From contig NZ_JAGGKC010000043.1 in the NCBI RefSeq assembly GCF_017873395.1, positions 1 to 16,279 of the forward strand: 16,279 nucleotides of DNA. Direction: 5' to 3'. Positions 14,836 through 16,279 of this stretch are shown here, one piece after another (position 1 is the stretch's first letter; each line of letters opens with the position of its first letter). A model generated the notes under the pieces. The model did not search any database. It was not told the DNA's origin and saw only the letters and a program-made list of their open reading frames with translations. The position numbers and the translations under genes were made by a program. Origin of the DNA: Youngiibacter multivorans. GTDB taxonomy: Bacteria > Bacillota > Clostridia > Clostridiales > Clostridiaceae.

Positions 14836-15639
14836 TTATTTGGACCAGATATTCTTTGAATCAGCAGGGAGGAGTGAAAAATTATTTCGATACAGCTGAA
14901 TTGCAGCTGCTCCTATGAGAACAGCTGAACCTGCAAGTGCTACAGTCTCTAAAAGAGGAAACTCACCCATGAATCCTTCAGGTGCGTTCAGGAACTTGTT
15001 AATTCCGAAGTAAGCCCATGCTATCGGAACAGTGAATGAGGCATTTCTTAGTTTCATAAGCACTATAATTGCAAGGAGAACTGCAATGACAAGCATGCCA
15101 ATTGCAAGGACATCTTCTGCAATTCCAAAACCGTTCCATTTCAATTTTACCAGTGCTGAAGCTATGTTCACGACAGTTGCAATGAATAGCCAACCTGAGT
15201 AGAGTCCAAAGCTCAAGGGCAGGAGCCATCTCTTCTTTTCGTGAATCTTTACGAGTTTCTGAGTGATCAAAGCCAACGTAACCACAAATCCCAGAATAAA
15301 GATTGCGGACAATTCAATCTGAACATAGGAGAAAACAACGATCCAGGCTATGTTAAGTATACTAGAAAGTCTGAACAGTGGGGTGATCTCGTCAATGGCC
15401 CTGCTATAGTATGGGTCATCCTTCTTGAAAATCATAACAAGAATAGAAACTAACAGTAATGTGTAGATGACGCTCCAGATACTGAAAGTTGAGGGGCTCG
15501 GGGTTATAAGAGTAACATACATGTCAGATATTTCTTTTTGCGACAACCCATTAATAAGGCCAATTGCACCAAGTGTATTGATAACCAGAGTGACAGCGAA
15601 AAACAAACCATTAATCCATGCTTTCTTTGTTCTATCCAT
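14836..15639 (-). CDS. TspO/MBR-related membrane protein (tryptophan-rich sensory protein-like)
   Basis: The 267-aa protein has seven or eight hydrophobic segments, near residues 6-29, 51-71, 86-106, 107-126, 136-163, 172-196, 200-216 and a last one before the C-terminus. TspO-like motifs are visible: P-S-T-F-S-I-W-S-V-I-Y-T-L-L in the second segment and L-N-I-A-W-I-V-V-F in the third. Classical TspO has about 160 residues and five helices, so this is the longer divergent branch with extra C-terminal helices. TspO proteins bind porphyrins or sterol-like ligands; what this branch binds is unknown. ATG 15639 is chosen for its AAAGGAG site 7 nt upstream; an in-frame extension to 15681 lacks one and would overlap the MarR gene. 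It lies 28 bp after the MarR gene and ends before a strong hairpin. Confidence 0.78.
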   Translation of the reverse strand: MDRTKKAWINGLFFAVTLVINTLGAIGLINGLSQKEISDMYVTLITPSPSTFSIWSVIYTLLLVSILVMIFKKDDPYYSRAIDEITPLFRLSSILNIAWIVVFSYVQIELSAIFILGFVVTLALITQKLVKIHEKKRWLLPLSFGLYSGWLFIATVVNIASALVKLKWNGFGIAEDVLAIGMLVIAVLLAIIVLMKLRNASFTVPIAWAYFGINKFLNAPEGFMGEFPLLETVALAGSAVLIGAAAIQLYRNNFSLLPADSKNIWSK

Positions 15640-15667
15640 GATAATCTCCTTTCTAAAACAACAATAA

Positions 15668-16084
15668 CTATTTCCACTCATTAATAAGGTTTCTTGTGAT
15701 TATTTCATTTACTCTCTTGAATTCGACTAGTTCATCTCTATCTATACCCTGGAAACAGGCTGCTTCCCAGAGGGCAAGAATCTGATTAAGCTTAGGCGTC
15801 ATCGATGCGCCTTTATCAGTGAGCTGACAAACCTTGTTTCTTTGATCATCACCATCTGCGTTGCGCACAATAAGACCTCTTTTCTCCATTGCCTGCAGCA
15901 GCTTAGTAACGTTTGCCTTATCCGTCTGAAGGAAGGGAATCAACCGGGTTTGCGGAATTCCAGGTACTTTTTCAATGACAAGTATAACGACAAGCTCGCG
16001 CCATTGGATCCCCAACGGAAATAGCATTTCATCCAGCTTTTGCTTCCCGTACTTATTAAAAACACTAATGTCACAAATAAACAT
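15668..16084 (-). CDS. MarR family transcriptional regulator
   Basis: The 138-aa protein has the MarR winged-helix layout: an N-terminal dimerisation helix, I-P-Q-T-R-L-I-P-F-L-Q-T-D-K-A-N-V-T-K-L-L as the helix-turn-helix (about 43-63), M-E-K-R-G-L-I-V-R before the wing, and the wing signature D-G-D-D-Q-R-N-K-V-C-Q-L-T-D-K-G (77-92). Cys86 lies in the wing and Cys4 near the N-terminus, so redox or electrophile sensing is possible but unproven. The ATG at 16084 has GAGG 8 nt upstream; an in-frame TTG at 16117 lacks a ribosome binding site and lies in the operator. It is first in an operon with the TspO-like gene and is probably self-repressing through the repeats at 16101-16134. Confidence 0.87.
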   Translation of the reverse strand: MFICDISVFNKYGKQKLDEMLFPLGIQWRELVVILVIEKVPGIPQTRLIPFLQTDKANVTKLLQAMEKRGLIVRNADGDDQRNKVCQLTDKGASMTPKLNQILALWEAACFQGIDRDELVEFKRVNEIITRNLINEWK

Positions 16085-16100
16085 AATTAAAACCTCATTT

Positions 16101-16134
16101 ATAGTTGTATGAAACAATTGTATTATACAACTAT
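16101..16134 (-). promoter_or_regulatory. Promoter and operator repeats of the MarR operon
   Basis: The leftward -10 TATAAT (16127-16122) lies inside overlapping inverted repeats. One is TTGTAT-T-ATACAA (16118-16130); the other is a wider perfect 10-bp pair ATAGTTGTAT/ATACAACTAT (16101-16110 and 16125-16134). Three TTGTAT-type half-sites fall between the -10 and the start codon, a typical arrangement for a MarR repressor controlling its own gene. No good -35 is present at 17 bp (CACAAT at best). Confidence 0.7.
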
Positions 16135-16279
16135 TATTTTTTCAATTGTGTTTTCCTAATTCATAAATATTGCGTATTGAATTAAATTGTACAAAATCGC
16201 TACGCGATAGTTCCTTGTCTAAATTCTATACTTATGCCTCTTGAATTAACAGAGTATTTCTTCGCATGAAAAAAATAGT

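Overview
The window looks like chromosome from a low-to-moderate-GC Gram-positive anaerobe, probably a Clostridia-type member of the Bacillota. The evidence is strong AGGAGG-type ribosome binding sites, consensus sigma-A promoters, rho-independent terminators, and the gene families present (iron-type alcohol dehydrogenases, AdhR/NmlR-like MerR, CMD, cupin, TspO-like protein, a giant cyclic beta-1,2-glucan synthase). The genus cannot be fixed from the sequence.

Layout. (1) At 1-19 the start of a leftward gene leaves the window. It is divergent from an intact 380-aa iron-alcohol-dehydrogenase homologue (120-1262, +) in which all four metal-ligand positions are substituted. (2) A long two-way hairpin separates that gene from a convergent MerR regulator (1388-1831, -). 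Between the regulator and the next rightward operon is a textbook MerR promoter, with a 19-bp spacer and a perfect 9-bp inverted repeat. (3) The MerR-controlled rightward operon is partly decayed. It holds an iron-ADH pseudogene with a large internal deletion (1961-2407), an intact hexapeptide O-acetyltransferase, an intact CMD protein, a frameshifted cupin (3365-3770) and a cyclophilin-like lipoprotein, and ends at a terminator near 4332-4383. (4) A leftward two-gene operon fills most of the window: a 2,941-residue cyclic beta-1,2-glucan synthase (5517-14342) followed after 33 bp by a sugar-1-phosphate nucleotidyltransferase-like gene (4569-5483). It has a consensus promoter at 14456-14484 and a terminator-like hairpin inside its 5' leader. 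(5) A 490-bp AT-rich spacer without genes leads to a second leftward operon, MarR regulator (15668-16084) then TspO-like membrane protein (14836-15639). Its promoter is overlapped by TTGTAT/ATACAA operator repeats.

How the genes work together (inference). The MerR unit resembles an aldehyde or electrophile response operon that has lost two of its enzymes, leaving acetyltransferase, CMD and lipoprotein. The cgs unit should polymerise glucose from UDP-glucose, cyclise the chain and trim it by phosphorolysis. The co-transcribed nucleotidyltransferase may supply or recycle an activated sugar. The MarR/TspO pair is probably self-regulated. No mobile element, CRISPR array, tRNA or rRNA was seen. 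The points most worth following up are the metal-ligand-less ADH, the cgs-nucleotidyltransferase pairing, and the hairpin in the cgs leader.
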